Below, one piece after another: positions 11,226 through 21,530 of a stretch of 64,000 nucleotides of DNA. A program made the position numbers and the translations under genes. Source of the DNA: Glaesserella australis (GTDB lineage: Bacteria; Pseudomonadota; Gammaproteobacteria; Enterobacterales; Pasteurellaceae). The stretch covers positions 118,639 through 182,638 of the forward strand of contig NZ_PTPX01000017.1 of the NCBI RefSeq assembly GCF_003260095.1. Reading direction: 5' to 3'. The notes under the pieces are model-generated. The model was not told the origin of the DNA and did not search any database. It saw only the letters and a list, made by a program, of their open reading frames with translations. Every line of letters begins with the position of its first letter. Within the stretch, counting starts at the first letter, position 1.

Positions 11226-13142
11226 ATGAAACTCTCCGAAAAAATAACCGACGCTTTTAGCCCAAATGGTACTTTGAGTAAAAACATTCAAGGTTTTCGC
11301 CCCCGTGATGCTCAGTTAGAAATGGCACAAGCGGTCGGAAGAGCCGTAAAATTTGCAAAAAGTGCGGTGATTGAGGCTGGAACAGGAACGGGCAAAACCT
11401 TTGCTTATCTTGTGCCTGCGTTGTTATCGGGCAAGAAAACCATTATTTCCACAGGGTCAAAAAATTTACAGGATCAGCTATTTAATCGAGACCTGCCGAC
11501 CATTCAAAAGGCGTTGAAATATAAGGGAAAAGTGGCTCTGTTAAAAGGTCGGGCGAATTATCTCTGTTTGGAACGGCTCGATCAGGTGATTGCAATGGGC
11601 GTGGTTGGCGACAGGTCGGTGTTGGCGGATTTGGCGAAAGTGCGGAAATGGCACAGCAGTACCCAAACAGGTGATTTAAGCGAATGTATCACCATTGCCG
11701 AAGACAGCCCGATTTTGCCACAGCTGGTTTCAACGGCGGAGAGCTGTTTAGGGTCGGATTGCCCAAATTACAAAGAGTGCTATGTGGTGCAAGCTCGGCG
11801 TAAGGCGTTGGAAGCGGACGTGGTGGTGGTTAATCATCATCTCTTTTGTGCGGATATGGCGGTGAAAGAAACGGGGTTTGGCGAGCTTATTCCTGAAGCG
11901 GAATTGGTGGTGTTTGACGAGGCTCACCAACTGCCCGATATTGCCAGCCAGTATTTCGGGCAATCTTTAACATCTCGCCAACTGTTTGATATTTGTAAAG
12001 ATTGCAACATTGTCTATCGAACCGAATTAAAAGATGCGTCTCAATTAGGCAAAGCGTCTGATCACCTGCAAAAAGTGGTGCAGGATTTCCGTTTGCTTTT
12101 GGGAGACGGCAACAAGCGGGGCAATTTGCGAGAAATTTTGCAAGATCCGAAAGTGGTCGAAGGGTTCAAAAAGTTGAATGAAAATATCGATTTTTTGAGC
12201 GAAGTGGTGAAAAAATCGCTCGGTCGTTCTGAAACGCTGGATAAAATCTTTGAACGTTTGGCGGAAGTCAAAGCACAGCTCAAAAGATTGGGCGATACTA
12301 GCGTGGTCGGCTACTGCTATTGGTATGAAATCAATGGGCGATCTTTCGGCTTGCACATCACACCGCTGACGGTGGCAGATAAATTTGGCGAACAGATGAA
12401 AGTGCAACAAATCGGCTGGATTTTCACGTCTGCGACCCTTGAAGTCGGGGGCAAGTTCGATCACTTTTGCCAACGGCTTGGCATTGAGAATGCTGAGCAA
12501 ATGGTGCTACAAAGCCCTTTTGACTATGCTAATCAGTCGTTGCTTTGTGTGCCACGTTACTTGCCCGATACTAACAAATCCCATACGCTTACGGCATTGG
12601 GGCAGTTACTTCAGCCAGTGATCGAAGCCAATAATGGACGCTGTTTTTTGCTCTGTACATCTTATTTTATGATGCGTGGTTTGGCGGATTTTTTGCGAGA
12701 ACATAGCTCCCTAAGCGTTCTGCTACAAGGGGAGACGAGCAAAAGCCGTCTGCTTGAGAAATTTATTGCTGAACCGAATAGCGTATTGGTGGCGACCCAA
12801 AGTTTTTGGGAAGGGATTGATGTACGTGGTGATGCTTTGTCGTTGGTGATTATCGACAAATTGCCATTTACTGCCCCTGACGAGCCGTTGCTCAAAGCCC
12901 GAATGGAAGATTGCAAACTACAAGGGGGCGATCCGTTTAACGATATTCAAATTCCTGAAGCAGTGATTACCTTAAAACAAGGGGTAGGGCGGTTGATCCG
13001 CGATGTGACAGACAGGGGAGCGGTGATTATCTGCGACTCTCGCCTTGTGATGCGACAATATGGCTCAACATTCCTAAAAAGTTTACCGCCGTCCAAACGC
13101 ACAAGGGATTTGGGGAAAGTGATTGCGTTTTTGCAGAAATAG
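11226..13142 (+). CDS. yoaA: DinG-family ATP-dependent DNA helicase (YoaA type)
   Basis: A 638-residue XPD/DinG superfamily 2 helicase. Walker A is in EAGTGTGKTFAYL near residue 50 and the DEAH box is in VVFDEAHQLPDI. Four cysteines suit a 4Fe-4S domain: one in GRANYLCLERL and three in SCLGSDCPNYKECY. The C-terminal motif VGRLIRDVTDRGAVIICDSR is typical. The length fits YoaA better than the larger DinG. In E. coli YoaA works with the HolC clamp-loader subunit in damage tolerance. The start MKLSEKI is preferred over an ATG seven codons upstream by similarity. Confidence 0.9.
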   Translation: MKLSEKITDAFSPNGTLSKNIQGFRPRDAQLEMAQAVGRAVKFAKSAVIEAGTGTGKTFAYLVPALLSGKKTIISTGSKNLQDQLFNRDLPTIQKALKYKGKVALLKGRANYLCLERLDQVIAMGVVGDRSVLADLAKVRKWHSSTQTGDLSECITIAEDSPILPQLVSTAESCLGSDCPNYKECYVVQARRKALEADVVVVNHHLFCADMAVKETGFGELIPEAELVVFDEAHQLPDIASQYFGQSLTSRQLFDICKDCNIVYRTELKDASQLGKASDHLQKVVQDFRLLLGDGNKRGNLREILQDPKVVEGFKKLNENIDFLSEVVKKSLGRSETLDKIFERLAEVKAQLKRLGDTSVVGYCYWYEINGRSFGLHITPLTVADKFGEQMKVQQIGWIFTSATLEVGGKFDHFCQRLGIENAEQMVLQSPFDYANQSLLCVPRYLPDTNKSHTLTALGQLLQPVIEANNGRCFLLCTSYFMMRGLADFLREHSSLSVLLQGETSKSRLLEKFIAEPNSVLVATQSFWEGIDVRGDALSLVIIDKLPFTAPDEPLLKARMEDCKLQGGDPFNDIQIPEAVITLKQGVGRLIRDVTDRGAVIICDSRLVMRQYGSTFLKSLPPSKRTRDLGKVIAFLQK

Positions 13143-13175
13143 TTTTATTGAAAAGTTCATATTAATCAAAATGTT

Positions 13176-13571
13176 ATGTTAATCAAAAGCCTACGTTTTA
13201 TTACGGCACTTGCGTTGCTGTTTTTACTGCTCTATTTGGGAAAGTGGCTCAACTTACTTATTCCGATAGGCATTCCCGAAAGTATTTGGGGAATGTTGCT
13301 TTTGTTTAGTCTGCTTGTCACAAAATTGGTCAAAGTGAGCTGGGTTTACCCTGCTACTCGCCCGTTACTGCGTTATATGACGATCTTTTTCCTACCGATT
13401 TGTGCGGGCATTATTGAACAAGTTGATGTACTTTCTGCTCATTTAGAAGCCTTGTTATTGGCAAATTTTTTAAGTACTGTGATTTGTTTGGTAGTGATTG
13501 GCTATTTAGCTCAGTGGCTTTTTGAAAAAGAAACAGAAAAAGACTCACAGGGAGAAAAGCGTGATGACTAA
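13176..13571 (+). CDS. CidA/LrgA family membrane protein
   Basis: A 131-residue protein with four hydrophobic segments and a charged C-terminal tail rich in Glu/Lys. The motif IPIGIPESIWGMLLLF is characteristic of CidA/LrgA (E. coli YohJ). These holin-like proteins pair with an LrgB-type partner and are linked to murein hydrolase control or metabolite export; the exact role in Gram-negatives is unsettled. It overlaps the next gene by 8 nt. Confidence 0.88.
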   Translation: MLIKSLRFITALALLFLLLYLGKWLNLLIPIGIPESIWGMLLLFSLLVTKLVKVSWVYPATRPLLRYMTIFFLPICAGIIEQVDVLSAHLEALLLANFLSTVICLVVIGYLAQWLFEKETEKDSQGEKRDD

Positions 13572-14262
13572 TTTTTGGATTTACGCCTACGAGTTGATCA
13601 CATTGGCGGTGTTTATTGTGGCATTAAAGGTGAACAAACGCCTAAAATCTTCTATTCTCAATCCCTTTATTTTGTCGTTATTGCTGATCATCGGAATTTT
13701 ACTGCTTGCCGATATTCCTTTTAACGATTACTACGAGGGCAATTTTCTGTTTAATCAGCTATTGGGTGTGTCGGTAGTTGCTCTTGCCGTACCTTTTTAT
13801 GAACAGCTCCCCCAAATTCGTAAGCATTGGAAGAAAATCAGCTTGATTGTGCTCGTCAGTACTTTTTTAACGATGACAAGCGGTGTTATCTTGGCGTTAA
13901 TTTTCGGAGCAAACCCTGAGATTATTGCAGCGATCTTGCCTAAATCTGTGACAACAGCCATTGCGATCTCGATTGTCAATGAAATCGGTGGCAATTCAGC
14001 ATTAGGGGCAGTAGCAGTCGCCATTGCGGGGATTACAGGATCTGCCTTTGGTATTGCAATTTTGCAACTGATGAAGCTACGCAACACCCGAGCGATAGGG
14101 TTAAGTATGGGAGCTGTTTCTCACGCCTTAGGTACAGCAAGGGCAATGGAATATAGTGTCAAGGCGGGTAGTTATGCATCTGTTTCCCTTGTGTTATGTG
14201 GGTTACTTTCATCATTGATTGCTCCGATTGTGTTTAAATTTGTAGCAAGTTACTACTTTTAA
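13564..14262 (+). CDS. LrgB family membrane protein
   Basis: A 232-residue polytopic protein of the LrgB/CidB family (E. coli YohK). Signature stretches are LPKSVTTAIAISIVNEIGG and SHALGTARAMEYS. The start at MTNFWIY is chosen because GGGAG lies about 9 nt upstream and an upstream in-frame start would add a charged segment inside the preceding gene. The 8-nt overlap with the LrgA-like gene implies coupled translation of the pair. Confidence 0.9.
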   Translation: MTNFWIYAYELITLAVFIVALKVNKRLKSSILNPFILSLLLIIGILLLADIPFNDYYEGNFLFNQLLGVSVVALAVPFYEQLPQIRKHWKKISLIVLVSTFLTMTSGVILALIFGANPEIIAAILPKSVTTAIAISIVNEIGGNSALGAVAVAIAGITGSAFGIAILQLMKLRNTRAIGLSMGAVSHALGTARAMEYSVKAGSYASVSLVLCGLLSSLIAPIVFKFVASYYF

Positions 14263-14341
14263 ACGAGTTATTACTTTTAAATTTGGTGTAATCGCAATTT
14301 CCCTTTAAAATAGCCACTTCCTATTTTTAGAGAACCTAATA

Positions 14342-16120
14342 ATGACAGCAAAAAATCCCTTTTCTCTTGATGATATGACACAAGATCAATCCACTTGGCA
14401 AACGTTTAAACGTTTATGGCCGATGATCTCTCCTTTTAAGTGGGGGATTGTTGCAGCGATGGTTGCGATGATCTTCAATGCTGCGGCGGATGCTTATCTA
14501 ATTACAATGTTACAGCCATTAATTGATGAAGGTTTTGGTGAATCAGAACGTAGTTTCTTGAAAATGATGGCATTTATTGTTGTGGGTTTAATCTTTGCAC
14601 GAGGAATTACGAGCTTTATCTCCGCTTATTGCTTGGCTTGGGTTTCGGGCAAGGTTGTTATGAATATGCGTCAGAAGGTATTTAAACATCTCATGTTTAT
14701 GCCCGTTACTTTTTTTGACCAAAACTCATCAGGCAAATTGCTTTCTCGTATTACTTATGATTCAGAACAAATTGCAAGCTCTTCAGCAAATGCTTTACAA
14801 AGTGTGGTAAGGGAAGGCGTTTATATCATTTTCCTTATTGCAACAATGTTCTATTTCAGCTGGCGTTTATCGCTCGTTCTCTTTTTAATTGGTCCTGTGA
14901 TTGCCATTTTAATTCGAGTTGTATCGAAACGTTTCCGTACCTTGAGCCGTAATATGCAAGAATCTATGGGAAATATGACAGAAAGTGCGGAGCAAATGTT
15001 ACGTGGACATAAAGTGGTGCTTTCTTTCGGCGGACAAAAAGTTGAAGAAGAGCGTTTTAATCACACCAGTAATGATATGCGTCGCAAGGGAATGAAAATG
15101 ATGGCAGCAAGTGCCATTGCTGACCCGATTATTCAAGTGATTGCGTCTCTTGCTTTAGCGGTGGTTCTTTTTGTTGCAGGTTCACCTGAAATTATTGGTG
15201 ATGATTTAACCGCAGGGGAATTTGCAGCGGTGATCGGGGCGTTAATGGGTATTTTACGTCCGCTGAAAACCTTAACCAACGTCAATGCCCAATTCCAACG
15301 GGGAATGGCAGCGAGCCAAACGCTCTTTACTTTGTTTGATTTGCCAACAGAGAAAAATGAGGGAACCTATCAAATTGAGCGAGCCAAAGGCGATATTCGC
15401 TTTGAAAACGTGACTTTTACCTATTTTGGCAAAGAACAACCCGCTTTAAAAAATATCTCGTTTAATCTGCCTGCAGGCAAAACCTTGGCATTGGTAGGGC
15501 GTTCAGGATCGGGTAAATCGACGATAGCGAATTTGATTACACGTTTCTATGAAATTGATTCGGGCAATATCTATTTAGACGACCACAAAATTCAAGATTA
15601 CACTTTAAACAATTTGCGTGAGCAGTGTGCGATTGTCTCACAACAGGTTCATCTCTTTAATGATACGATCGCTAACAATATTGCTTATGCTGCTAAAGAT
15701 AAATATAGCCGTGAGCAGATCGAAGCGGCTGCAAAAGCCGCTTATGCAACGGAATTTATCGAAAAAATGCCACAAGGGTTAGATACAGTAATTGGCGAAA
15801 ACGGTGTGAGTTTATCGGGCGGACAACGCCAACGTTTAGCGATTGCAAGGGCGTTATTACGCAATTCGCCTGTGCTAGTATTAGATGAAGCAACTTCAGC
15901 GTTAGATACAGAGTCAGAGCGAGCCATTCAAGCTGCACTTGATGAGTTACAAAAAGATCGTACTGTTTTAGTGATTGCACACCGCTTATCTACCATTGAA
16001 AATGCTGATGAAATTTTAGTGGTTGATCATGGAGAAATTATTGAGCGAGGCTCACATAAAGCCTTGTTAGAAAAAGGTGGAGCTTATAAACAGTTACATC
16101 AAATGCAATTTAGTGAGTAA
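14342..16120 (+). CDS. msbA: Lipid A export ATP-binding/permease protein MsbA
   Basis: A 592-residue ABC half-transporter that dimerises and flips lipid A-core across the inner membrane. Six transmembrane helices lie in residues 1-330. The nucleotide-binding domain follows with Walker A (GRSGSGKST), Q-loop ([11 protein letters not shown]), signature ([16 protein letters not shown]), Walker B ([12 protein letters not shown]) and the H-loop His. The usual downstream partner lpxK is not adjacent; the next gene, dxs, is convergent. Confidence 0.95.
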   Translation: MTAKNPFSLDDMTQDQSTWQTFKRLWPMISPFKWGIVAAMVAMIFNAAADAYLITMLQPLIDEGFGESERSFLKMMAFIVVGLIFARGITSFISAYCLAWVSGKVVMNMRQKVFKHLMFMPVTFFDQNSSGKLLSRITYDSEQIASSSANALQSVVREGVYIIFLIATMFYFSWRLSLVLFLIGPVIAILIRVVSKRFRTLSRNMQESMGNMTESAEQMLRGHKVVLSFGGQKVEEERFNHTSNDMRRKGMKMMAASAIADPIIQVIASLALAVVLFVAGSPEIIGDDLTAGEFAAVIGALMGILRPLKTLTNVNAQFQRGMAASQTLFTLFDLPTEKNEGTYQIERAKGDIRFENVTFTYFGKEQPALKNISFNLPAGKTLALVGRSGSGKSTIANLITRFYEIDSGNIYLDDHKIQDYTLNNLREQCAIVSQQVHLFNDTIANNIAYAAKDKYSREQIEAAAKAAYATEFIEKMPQGLDTVIGENGVSLSGGQRQRLAIARALLRNSPVLVLDEATSALDTESERAIQAALDELQKDRTVLVIAHRLSTIENADEILVVDHGEIIERGSHKALLEKGGAYKQLHQMQFSE

Positions 16121-16141
16121 CCTTGTATAAAGTAGTAAAAA

Positions 16142-16169
16142 ATAAAGCGAATATTACTATTCGCTTTAT
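16142..16169. terminator. Bidirectional terminator between msbA and dxs
   Basis: ATAAAGCGAATA and TATTCGCTTTAT pair perfectly around a short loop between two convergent genes. Confidence 0.8.
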
Positions 16170-16174
16170 GATTA

Positions 16175-18028
16175 TTATGCTTTTAATGCCTGCGTTATTC
16201 GGTTTTGAATTCCCTTAGCATCTAATCCTAAATCCGCATAACTTTCCGCTTGTGTCGCTTGTGGAACAAAGAAATCTGGAATACCTAGCATAACAAGCGG
16301 TTTGATCTTACCAATTTTTTGCAAATACTCATTAACCGCACTGCCAGCCCCGCCTTGAATAGCGTTTTCTTCAAGGGTAACGAGTAATTCGTGGCTGTCG
16401 GCTAGTTCTGCGATTAACGTTTCGTCTAACGGTTTAGCAAAACGCATATCAACAAGGGTATAGTTATTAGCATCTGCTACTTGCTTTGCTTCATTGAGTA
16501 ACGCACCAAAATTCAAAATAGCGACTTTCTCTCCCTGTTTAAGAAGTTTACCTTTGCCAATTTCAAGGGCTTGCATCGGCTCAAGAGCCACGCCTTGAGC
16601 GTTTCCACGTGGGTAACGCACGGCAACAGGGCTGTTCATCGTATAAGCGGTGTAGAGCATTTGTCGCATTTCGTTTTCATCGCTTGGGCACATAATCGTC
16701 ATATTTGGAATACAACGCATAAAGCTCAAATCAAAGGCACCCTGATGGGTTTGTCCATCAGCACCCACGATTCCAGCACGGTCAATGGCAAAAATCACAG
16801 GCAAGTTTTGGATCGCCACATCGTGAATAAGTTGATCGTAAGCACGTTGCAAAAAGCTCGAATAGATCGCCACTACAGGTTTATAGCCGGCAATTGCAAG
16901 CCCTGCGCCAAATGTCACGGCATGTTGTTCAGCAATCGCTACGTCAAAATACTGTTGTGGGAAGCGTTTGGAGAACTCGACCATTCCCGATCCTTCACGC
17001 ATTGCAGGAGTGATGCCAATCACTTTTGGATCACGCCCTGCCATTTCGCATAACCAATCGCCAAAGATGTTGGAATAGGTCGGTGCGGATTTTGTTTGCG
17101 GTAACTTACCGCTTGTGTGGTCAAATTTTGGCACGCCATGAAAGCCAATAGGATCTTGTTCTGCTGGGCTGTAACCTTTGCCTTTTTTGGTTTTGATATG
17201 AAGGAACTGCGGACCTGACATATTCCGCATATTTTTCAATGTAGAAATCAGTTCTTCAATATCGTGTCCATCAATAGGACCAATATAGTTAAAACCAAGG
17301 GTTTCAAACATCGTACCAACAGGTGAAACAAACCCTTTAACGTGTTCTTCTGTTTTACGTACAAATTCTTTGATAGGAGGTAAACCTGAAAGAAGTTTTT
17401 TTCCACCTTCACGTAAAGTGCTGTAGAGAGAACCCGTAAAGAGACGAGCAAGATGATTATTTAATGCGCCGACATTCTCAGAAATGGACATTTCATTGTC
17501 GTTAAGAATAACCAACATATCTGTGTGGATAGAACCTGCATGGTTGATCGCTTCAAATGCCATACCTGCAGTAATTGCCCCATCACCGATCACACAGACC
17601 GTTTTACGCCCTGCATTCTCTTTTTCCGCTGCAATTGCAATACCGAGTCCAGCACTGATCGACGTTGAAGAATGTCCAACGCTTAACACATCAAACGGAC
17701 TTTCTTCACGCCAAGGAAAAGGATGCAATCCATCTTTTTGTCGAATGGTATGCATTTGGTCACGACGGCCCGTGAGAATTTTATGCGGATAAGCTTGATG
17801 ACCAACATCCCATAAAAGTTGATCAAAGGGTGTTTGATAAACGTAATGCAATGCAACAGTGAGTTCAACAACACCTAATCCAGAAGCTAAATGACCACTT
17901 GTTTGGCTTACGGACTCTAATAAATAGGCACGAAGTTCATCACAAAGCGGTTGAAGTTTGTCTTTGGGTAATAAACGCAAATCATCTGGCGAGTTGATTT
18001 GACTGAGCAATGGATAGGTCTTTTGCAT
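16175..18028 (-). CDS. dxs: 1-deoxy-D-xylulose-5-phosphate synthase
   Basis: A 617-residue thiamine-diphosphate enzyme that condenses pyruvate and glyceraldehyde 3-phosphate, the first step of the MEP isoprenoid pathway. The ThDP motif is [18 protein letters not shown]; the transketolase-like pyrimidine domain contains [18 protein letters not shown] and a C-terminal transketolase domain follows. The length is normal. It lies downstream of suhB on the same strand with a hairpin between them, so the two may be separately transcribed. The usual ispA/xseB neighbours are absent. Confidence 0.97.
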   Translation of the reverse strand: MQKTYPLLSQINSPDDLRLLPKDKLQPLCDELRAYLLESVSQTSGHLASGLGVVELTVALHYVYQTPFDQLLWDVGHQAYPHKILTGRRDQMHTIRQKDGLHPFPWREESPFDVLSVGHSSTSISAGLGIAIAAEKENAGRKTVCVIGDGAITAGMAFEAINHAGSIHTDMLVILNDNEMSISENVGALNNHLARLFTGSLYSTLREGGKKLLSGLPPIKEFVRKTEEHVKGFVSPVGTMFETLGFNYIGPIDGHDIEELISTLKNMRNMSGPQFLHIKTKKGKGYSPAEQDPIGFHGVPKFDHTSGKLPQTKSAPTYSNIFGDWLCEMAGRDPKVIGITPAMREGSGMVEFSKRFPQQYFDVAIAEQHAVTFGAGLAIAGYKPVVAIYSSFLQRAYDQLIHDVAIQNLPVIFAIDRAGIVGADGQTHQGAFDLSFMRCIPNMTIMCPSDENEMRQMLYTAYTMNSPVAVRYPRGNAQGVALEPMQALEIGKGKLLKQGEKVAILNFGALLNEAKQVADANNYTLVDMRFAKPLDETLIAELADSHELLVTLEENAIQGGAGSAVNEYLQKIGKIKPLVMLGIPDFFVPQATQAESYADLGLDAKGIQNRITQALKA

Positions 18029-18047
18029 AGGCTTATCTTAATAGTTG

Positions 18048-18064
18048 GGTGGGCTTTGCCCACC
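18048..18064 (-). terminator. GC-rich hairpin between suhB and dxs
   Basis: GGTGGGC and GCCCACC pair around TTT. The T-run on the minus strand is short, so termination is probably weak. Confidence 0.5.
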
Positions 18065-18082
18065 AAAATTATCTCTTAATTA

Positions 18083-18895
18083 TTATACTTTCAATTCTTC
18101 AGTAAGCGTTGGTTGAATGCTGTTTAAGATTTCTTTTACAACACGACCACTACCTGCAACAATATTGCCTGATTTTAAGTAATCAGTACCACCTACAAAA
18201 TTCGTCACTAATGCACCCGCTTCACGAGCGATTAAATCACCTGCGGCACAATCCCATGGTTTTAAACCAATTTCAAAGTAACCATCTACACGACCTGCAG
18301 CTACATAAGCTAAATCCAACGCTGCAGAACCTGTACGACGGAAATCTGCTACACCGTTGTTCATCAGGGATTCAATCATATTTAAGTGTGCTGTACGATG
18401 TTTTGCCACTTTGAATGGGAAACCTGTTGCTAACACAGTACCTTGTAAGTCACGACGTTCGTTACTGATGCGTAAACGGAATTCGTTTAATTTTGCACCT
18501 TCACCACGTACCGCAGTAAATAATTCATTACGAATTGGATCATAAACAACGCCCACTTCAGTACGACCACTCACACGGATAGCAATCGAAACTGCAAAGT
18601 GTGGCAAGCGCTTCACAAAATTAGTTGTTCCATCTAATGGATCAATCACCCACTGAACATCGTTATTTTCGCCAGCTAAAACACCTGACTCTTCTCCGAC
18701 AATAGCGTGATCAGGATAAGATTTACGGATAACTTCAATAATTGCTGCTTCTGCCGCTTTGTCAATTTCAGTCACATAATCATTTGAGCCTTTTTGAGCA
18801 ACTTGTGTATCTTGCGGGGCCTGCTCATAGCCTTTGGCAATAATATTGCCCGCTTTTCGTGCAGCACGAATAGCGATATTTAACATTGGATTCAT
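18083..18895 (-). CDS. suhB: Inositol-1-monophosphatase family protein SuhB
   Basis: A 270-residue Mg2+-dependent phosphatase. Metal-binding motifs are complete: GEESG, WVIDPLDGTTNFVKRLP and WDCAAGDLIAREAG. In enterobacteria SuhB also acts as an rRNA antitermination factor with Nus proteins, which may be the more important role. An alternative start two codons in (MLNIAIRAARKAG) is possible. It is divergent from the YfiF-like methyltransferase gene. Confidence 0.94.
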   Translation of the reverse strand: MNPMLNIAIRAARKAGNIIAKGYEQAPQDTQVAQKGSNDYVTEIDKAAEAAIIEVIRKSYPDHAIVGEESGVLAGENNDVQWVIDPLDGTTNFVKRLPHFAVSIAIRVSGRTEVGVVYDPIRNELFTAVRGEGAKLNEFRLRISNERRDLQGTVLATGFPFKVAKHRTAHLNMIESLMNNGVADFRRTGSAALDLAYVAAGRVDGYFEIGLKPWDCAAGDLIAREAGALVTNFVGGTDYLKSGNIVAGSGRVVKEILNSIQPTLTEELKV

Positions 18896-19035
18896 AATTC
18901 CACCAGATTTTAAAGAACATAAAAGGATTAGAATTATAGAGAAAGTTGGAGAATAAAGAAATAGGGAAGAGAAAAAAGCCTACCGTGAGATAGGTATGAT
19001 CTGCTATACTTCAATCAATTTTTCCTACCCTAAAG

Positions 19036-20067
19036 ATGATTATGAATAATAAATTTAACAGTAAAATGCCACGTTTTAAAACCGCTGAAGAGCGTCGTGA
19101 GCCAAAATTCAAAGATAAAGAACCACGTCAATCAAAAGAAAAGCATGGTAAGTTCAGTAATACCGCTAGGACACATGATAAAGCAAGCGACAAACCCAAT
19201 TACGCTATTTATCCTACGGAAGCCAAAAAAGCAGGACGTGAAGGCTCGGTACAAATTAGTGTGAAAGGCAGAGACAATAAGCCTGTCGAAAAGAAAACGG
19301 GGCCACTTTCGCCAAGAGCGCCTGAAAAAATTCGTAATAACAGAGCTACAGAAATGAAAGTCTATGGCGAAAACTCTTGCCATACCTTATTTCAACAACG
19401 TCCTGAAGCCATTGTACGCCTATGGGCAACGGTAGAAGGAGCAAAGAAAGCAGGTGAATTGTTGAGTTATCTTGCAGAACAGAAAAAGGCCTATCATGTT
19501 GTCGATAGCGAAGAAATGGAACGAGTCACTGGCACAGAACATCATGGCGGTATTTGCTTATTAGTGAAAAAAGCATCGCCATTTTCATTAGAAGGCTACT
19601 TAAAATTACCACGACAACGTGATTGTTTAGTTTTATTAGACGGCGTCAATAATGCACAAAACGTAGGTGGAATTATGCGCACCTGTGCTTTTTATGGCGT
19701 AAAAGGGATTATTGTAGAAAGCAACGATATTCTTAATTCAAGCAATGCAGCACGTGTTGCGGAAGGTGGATTAGAGTTTGTGCACCCATTAGAAACCAAA
19801 CATAAACAAATTGCGTTAACCCAATTACGCAATGCGGGCTATCAGATTGTTCACATAACCCGTCAAAAACAAGCAAAATCATTAGCAAAAACGGCGTTAT
19901 CGGAAAAAGTAGTTTTTGTACTAAGTGAAATTGTCCCAAATGATGCAGAATACCCTGAAGATACGGTGGTACAGCTTTCTTTTGCAAATCCGTTAAATAG
20001 TGGTTTGAATGTCGCTGTCAATGCTGGAATTTTATTAGCGCAGTGGTATCAAAGTCATATTCTTTAA
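19036..20067 (+). CDS. TrmH/SpoU-family RNA methyltransferase (YfiF-like)
   Basis: A 343-residue protein. The first ~110 residues are basic and low-complexity (Lys/Arg/Glu-rich), then an L7Ae-like substrate-binding domain (HTLFQQRPEAIVRLWAT) and a SPOUT methyltransferase domain. SPOUT motif 1 (NNAQNVGGIMRTCAFYG) and motif 3 (SGLNVAVNAGILL) are recognisable. Motif 2, usually of the form xLGxExxGL, is degenerate (VFVLSEIVPNDAEYP), as I recall for YfiF proteins. The target RNA is unknown. An alternative ATG two codons in is equally plausible. Confidence 0.85.
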   Translation: MIMNNKFNSKMPRFKTAEERREPKFKDKEPRQSKEKHGKFSNTARTHDKASDKPNYAIYPTEAKKAGREGSVQISVKGRDNKPVEKKTGPLSPRAPEKIRNNRATEMKVYGENSCHTLFQQRPEAIVRLWATVEGAKKAGELLSYLAEQKKAYHVVDSEEMERVTGTEHHGGICLLVKKASPFSLEGYLKLPRQRDCLVLLDGVNNAQNVGGIMRTCAFYGVKGIIVESNDILNSSNAARVAEGGLEFVHPLETKHKQIALTQLRNAGYQIVHITRQKQAKSLAKTALSEKVVFVLSEIVPNDAEYPEDTVVQLSFANPLNSGLNVAVNAGILLAQWYQSHIL

Positions 20068-20115
20068 TAAGAATAGTCATTAATACTGATATAGTTAAGA
20101 TGATTTAACCAAATC

Positions 20116-20150
20116 CAATAATCCAGTTAAGCTCTAAACTGGATTATTTT
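20116..20150 (+). terminator. Terminator after the YfiF-like gene
   Basis: AATAATCCAGTT and AACTGGATTATT pair around a short loop and are followed by a T-run. The remaining ~150 bp to the tRNA gene hold no gene that I can see. Confidence 0.85.
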
Positions 20151-20303
20151 TTCATATTTAAAGCGCGACAAAACATAATGAATTTTTCTAATTAATATTC
20201 TGAGTTTATTTAGAAAAGTAGTATTGTAGTTGTTTGTTGCGTAGATATTTTTAATATCGTTTTTTATGATATTAAAGAATAAGATAAAGTAAAAAATGCA
20301 AGA

Positions 20304-20380
20304 TGGTCCCCCCTACCGGACTTGAACCAGTGACCAAGCGATTATGAGTCGCCTGCTCTGACCGACTGAGCTAAGGGGGG
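20304..20380 (-). tRNA. tRNA-Ile (anticodon CAU, lysidine-type)
   Basis: A 77-nt cloverleaf with encoded CCA. The acceptor stem is CCCCCCT with AGGGGGG, the anticodon loop is CTCATAA (anticodon CAU) on a GGCGA/TCGCT stem, and the T arm is ACTGG-TTCAAGT-CCGGT. The anticodon arm and following TGGTC closely resemble E. coli tRNA-Ile2 rather than elongator or initiator tRNA-Met. The C34 would be converted to lysidine by TilS so that the tRNA reads AUA. A TATAAT hexamer (minus strand, 20403-20408) lies about 23 nt upstream of the 5' end. Confidence 0.92.
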
Positions 20381-20412
20381 AGATTTGAATTGAATGGGAG
20401 ACATTATAGAGA

Positions 20413-20444
20413 AAATCTCGCTGTAAAGCTAGTCAGCGAGATTT
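20413..20444 (-). terminator. Terminator hairpin downstream of modC, overlapping the tRNA promoter
   Basis: AAATCTCGCTG and CAGCGAGATTT form an 11-bp perfect stem followed by TTCT on the minus strand. It ends the mod operon just upstream of the tRNA gene's TATAAT. Confidence 0.7.
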
Positions 20445-20462
20445 ACTAGCTGAAAAAACAGG

Positions 20463-21530
20463 CTAAATCGAGACGGATTTTATTTGTAAATAGGCAGTTT
20501 GTCCGAGCGCGAGATTTAATTCATCAAATGCCCATTGGCTAATGGTTGCCCAAATTTCAAGCGAGCCGACGTTGAGTGCAATATCATAGCGGTCAGATTG
20601 TGGTTCAATTTTGCAAATTTCGCCACACAAAATATTACGAATAGAAGTCTGTTCAGGTTTAGTTAGAACGAGAGAGACATCTTTACTTTTAATCGTAATT
20701 CGCACTAAATCATTGAGCTGATAGCGTGGTTGTTGATGAATCCAAATACGTTGTTCACCAATGGCTAAACCTTGCATCGCATAATCTGTTTGTTGTTCTG
20801 CAACGGGTAATTCAAGTAAGGTGACTCGCTGTGAATCGGGTTGCCAAGCAGAAAACATTGGGCTGTGCCAGACTTCAGCGGTTTTATCAAAGGCAACCAC
20901 TTTGCCATTTTCTAATAGCAATAAATTATCGGCTAACCGAATCACTTCATCTAAGCTGTGGCTAACATACAAAATGGGAATATCGAGCGTTTTTGCTAAT
21001 TTGCTAAGATATTCCATTAACTCATTTTTACGGGGAAGATCGAGCGCGGATAAAGGTTCGTCCATCAATAAAATATCAGGCTCACTCAATAAGGCTCTGC
21101 CAATGGCAACACGTTGTTTTTCACCACCAGATAAGCTGATGGGGAAACGGTCTAACAAATGGGCAATCCCCAATAATTCGACTAATTGCAAAAATTTTGC
21201 CTGATCGAACCGCTTGCAACCATATTTCAAATTCCCTTCCACACGATAATGGGGAAAAAGTCGATGTTCTTGAAATACATAGCCTACTTTGCGTTTTTCA
21301 GGTGCGAGATTAATCCCTTTTTCTGCATCAAACAAGGTTCGTTCATTTAAAATAATTTTGCCTTTTTTAAGTTTCGTTAAACCTGCGACAAGGTTGATTA
21401 AGCTGGATTTCCCCGCACCTGAACGTCCAAAAATAGCGGTAACGCCTTTGGCGGGAATATCGACATGGACTTTTAACGCTAGTTCACCAAATTGATGTTC
21501 AACATCAATGTGTAAATGTTTTGCAGTCAT
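20463..21530 (-). CDS. modC: Molybdate ABC transporter ATP-binding protein
   Basis: A 355-residue ATPase of the molybdate importer. Walker A is GRSGAGKSS near residue 34, the signature is LSGGEKQRVAIGRALL and Walker B is ILLMDEPLSALD. A C-terminal TOBE/Mop domain (from about residue 290) can bind oxyanion. It begins at the last base of the modB stop codon (1-nt overlap), so modBC are coupled. Confidence 0.95.
   Translation of the reverse strand: MTAKHLHIDVEHQFGELALKVHVDIPAKGVTAIFGRSGAGKSSLINLVAGLTKLKKGKIILNERTLFDAEKGINLAPEKRKVGYVFQEHRLFPHYRVEGNLKYGCKRFDQAKFLQLVELLGIAHLLDRFPISLSGGEKQRVAIGRALLSEPDILLMDEPLSALDLPRKNELMEYLSKLAKTLDIPILYVSHSLDEVIRLADNLLLLENGKVVAFDKTAEVWHSPMFSAWQPDSQRVTLLELPVAEQQTDYAMQGLAIGEQRIWIHQQPRYQLNDLVRITIKSKDVSLVLTKPEQTSIRNILCGEICKIEPQSDRYDIALNVGSLEIWATISQWAFDELNLALGQTAYLQIKSVSI

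Noticed and set aside
13797..14087. Minus-strand reading frame within the LrgB-like gene
   Set aside because: Shadow of a conserved membrane protein gene, with no independent evidence.
20304..20380. tRNA-Met as the identity of the CAU tRNA
   Set aside because: The anticodon arm and variable region match the tRNA-Ile2 pattern (GGCGACTCATAATCGC, TGGTC) rather than elongator or initiator tRNA-Met.
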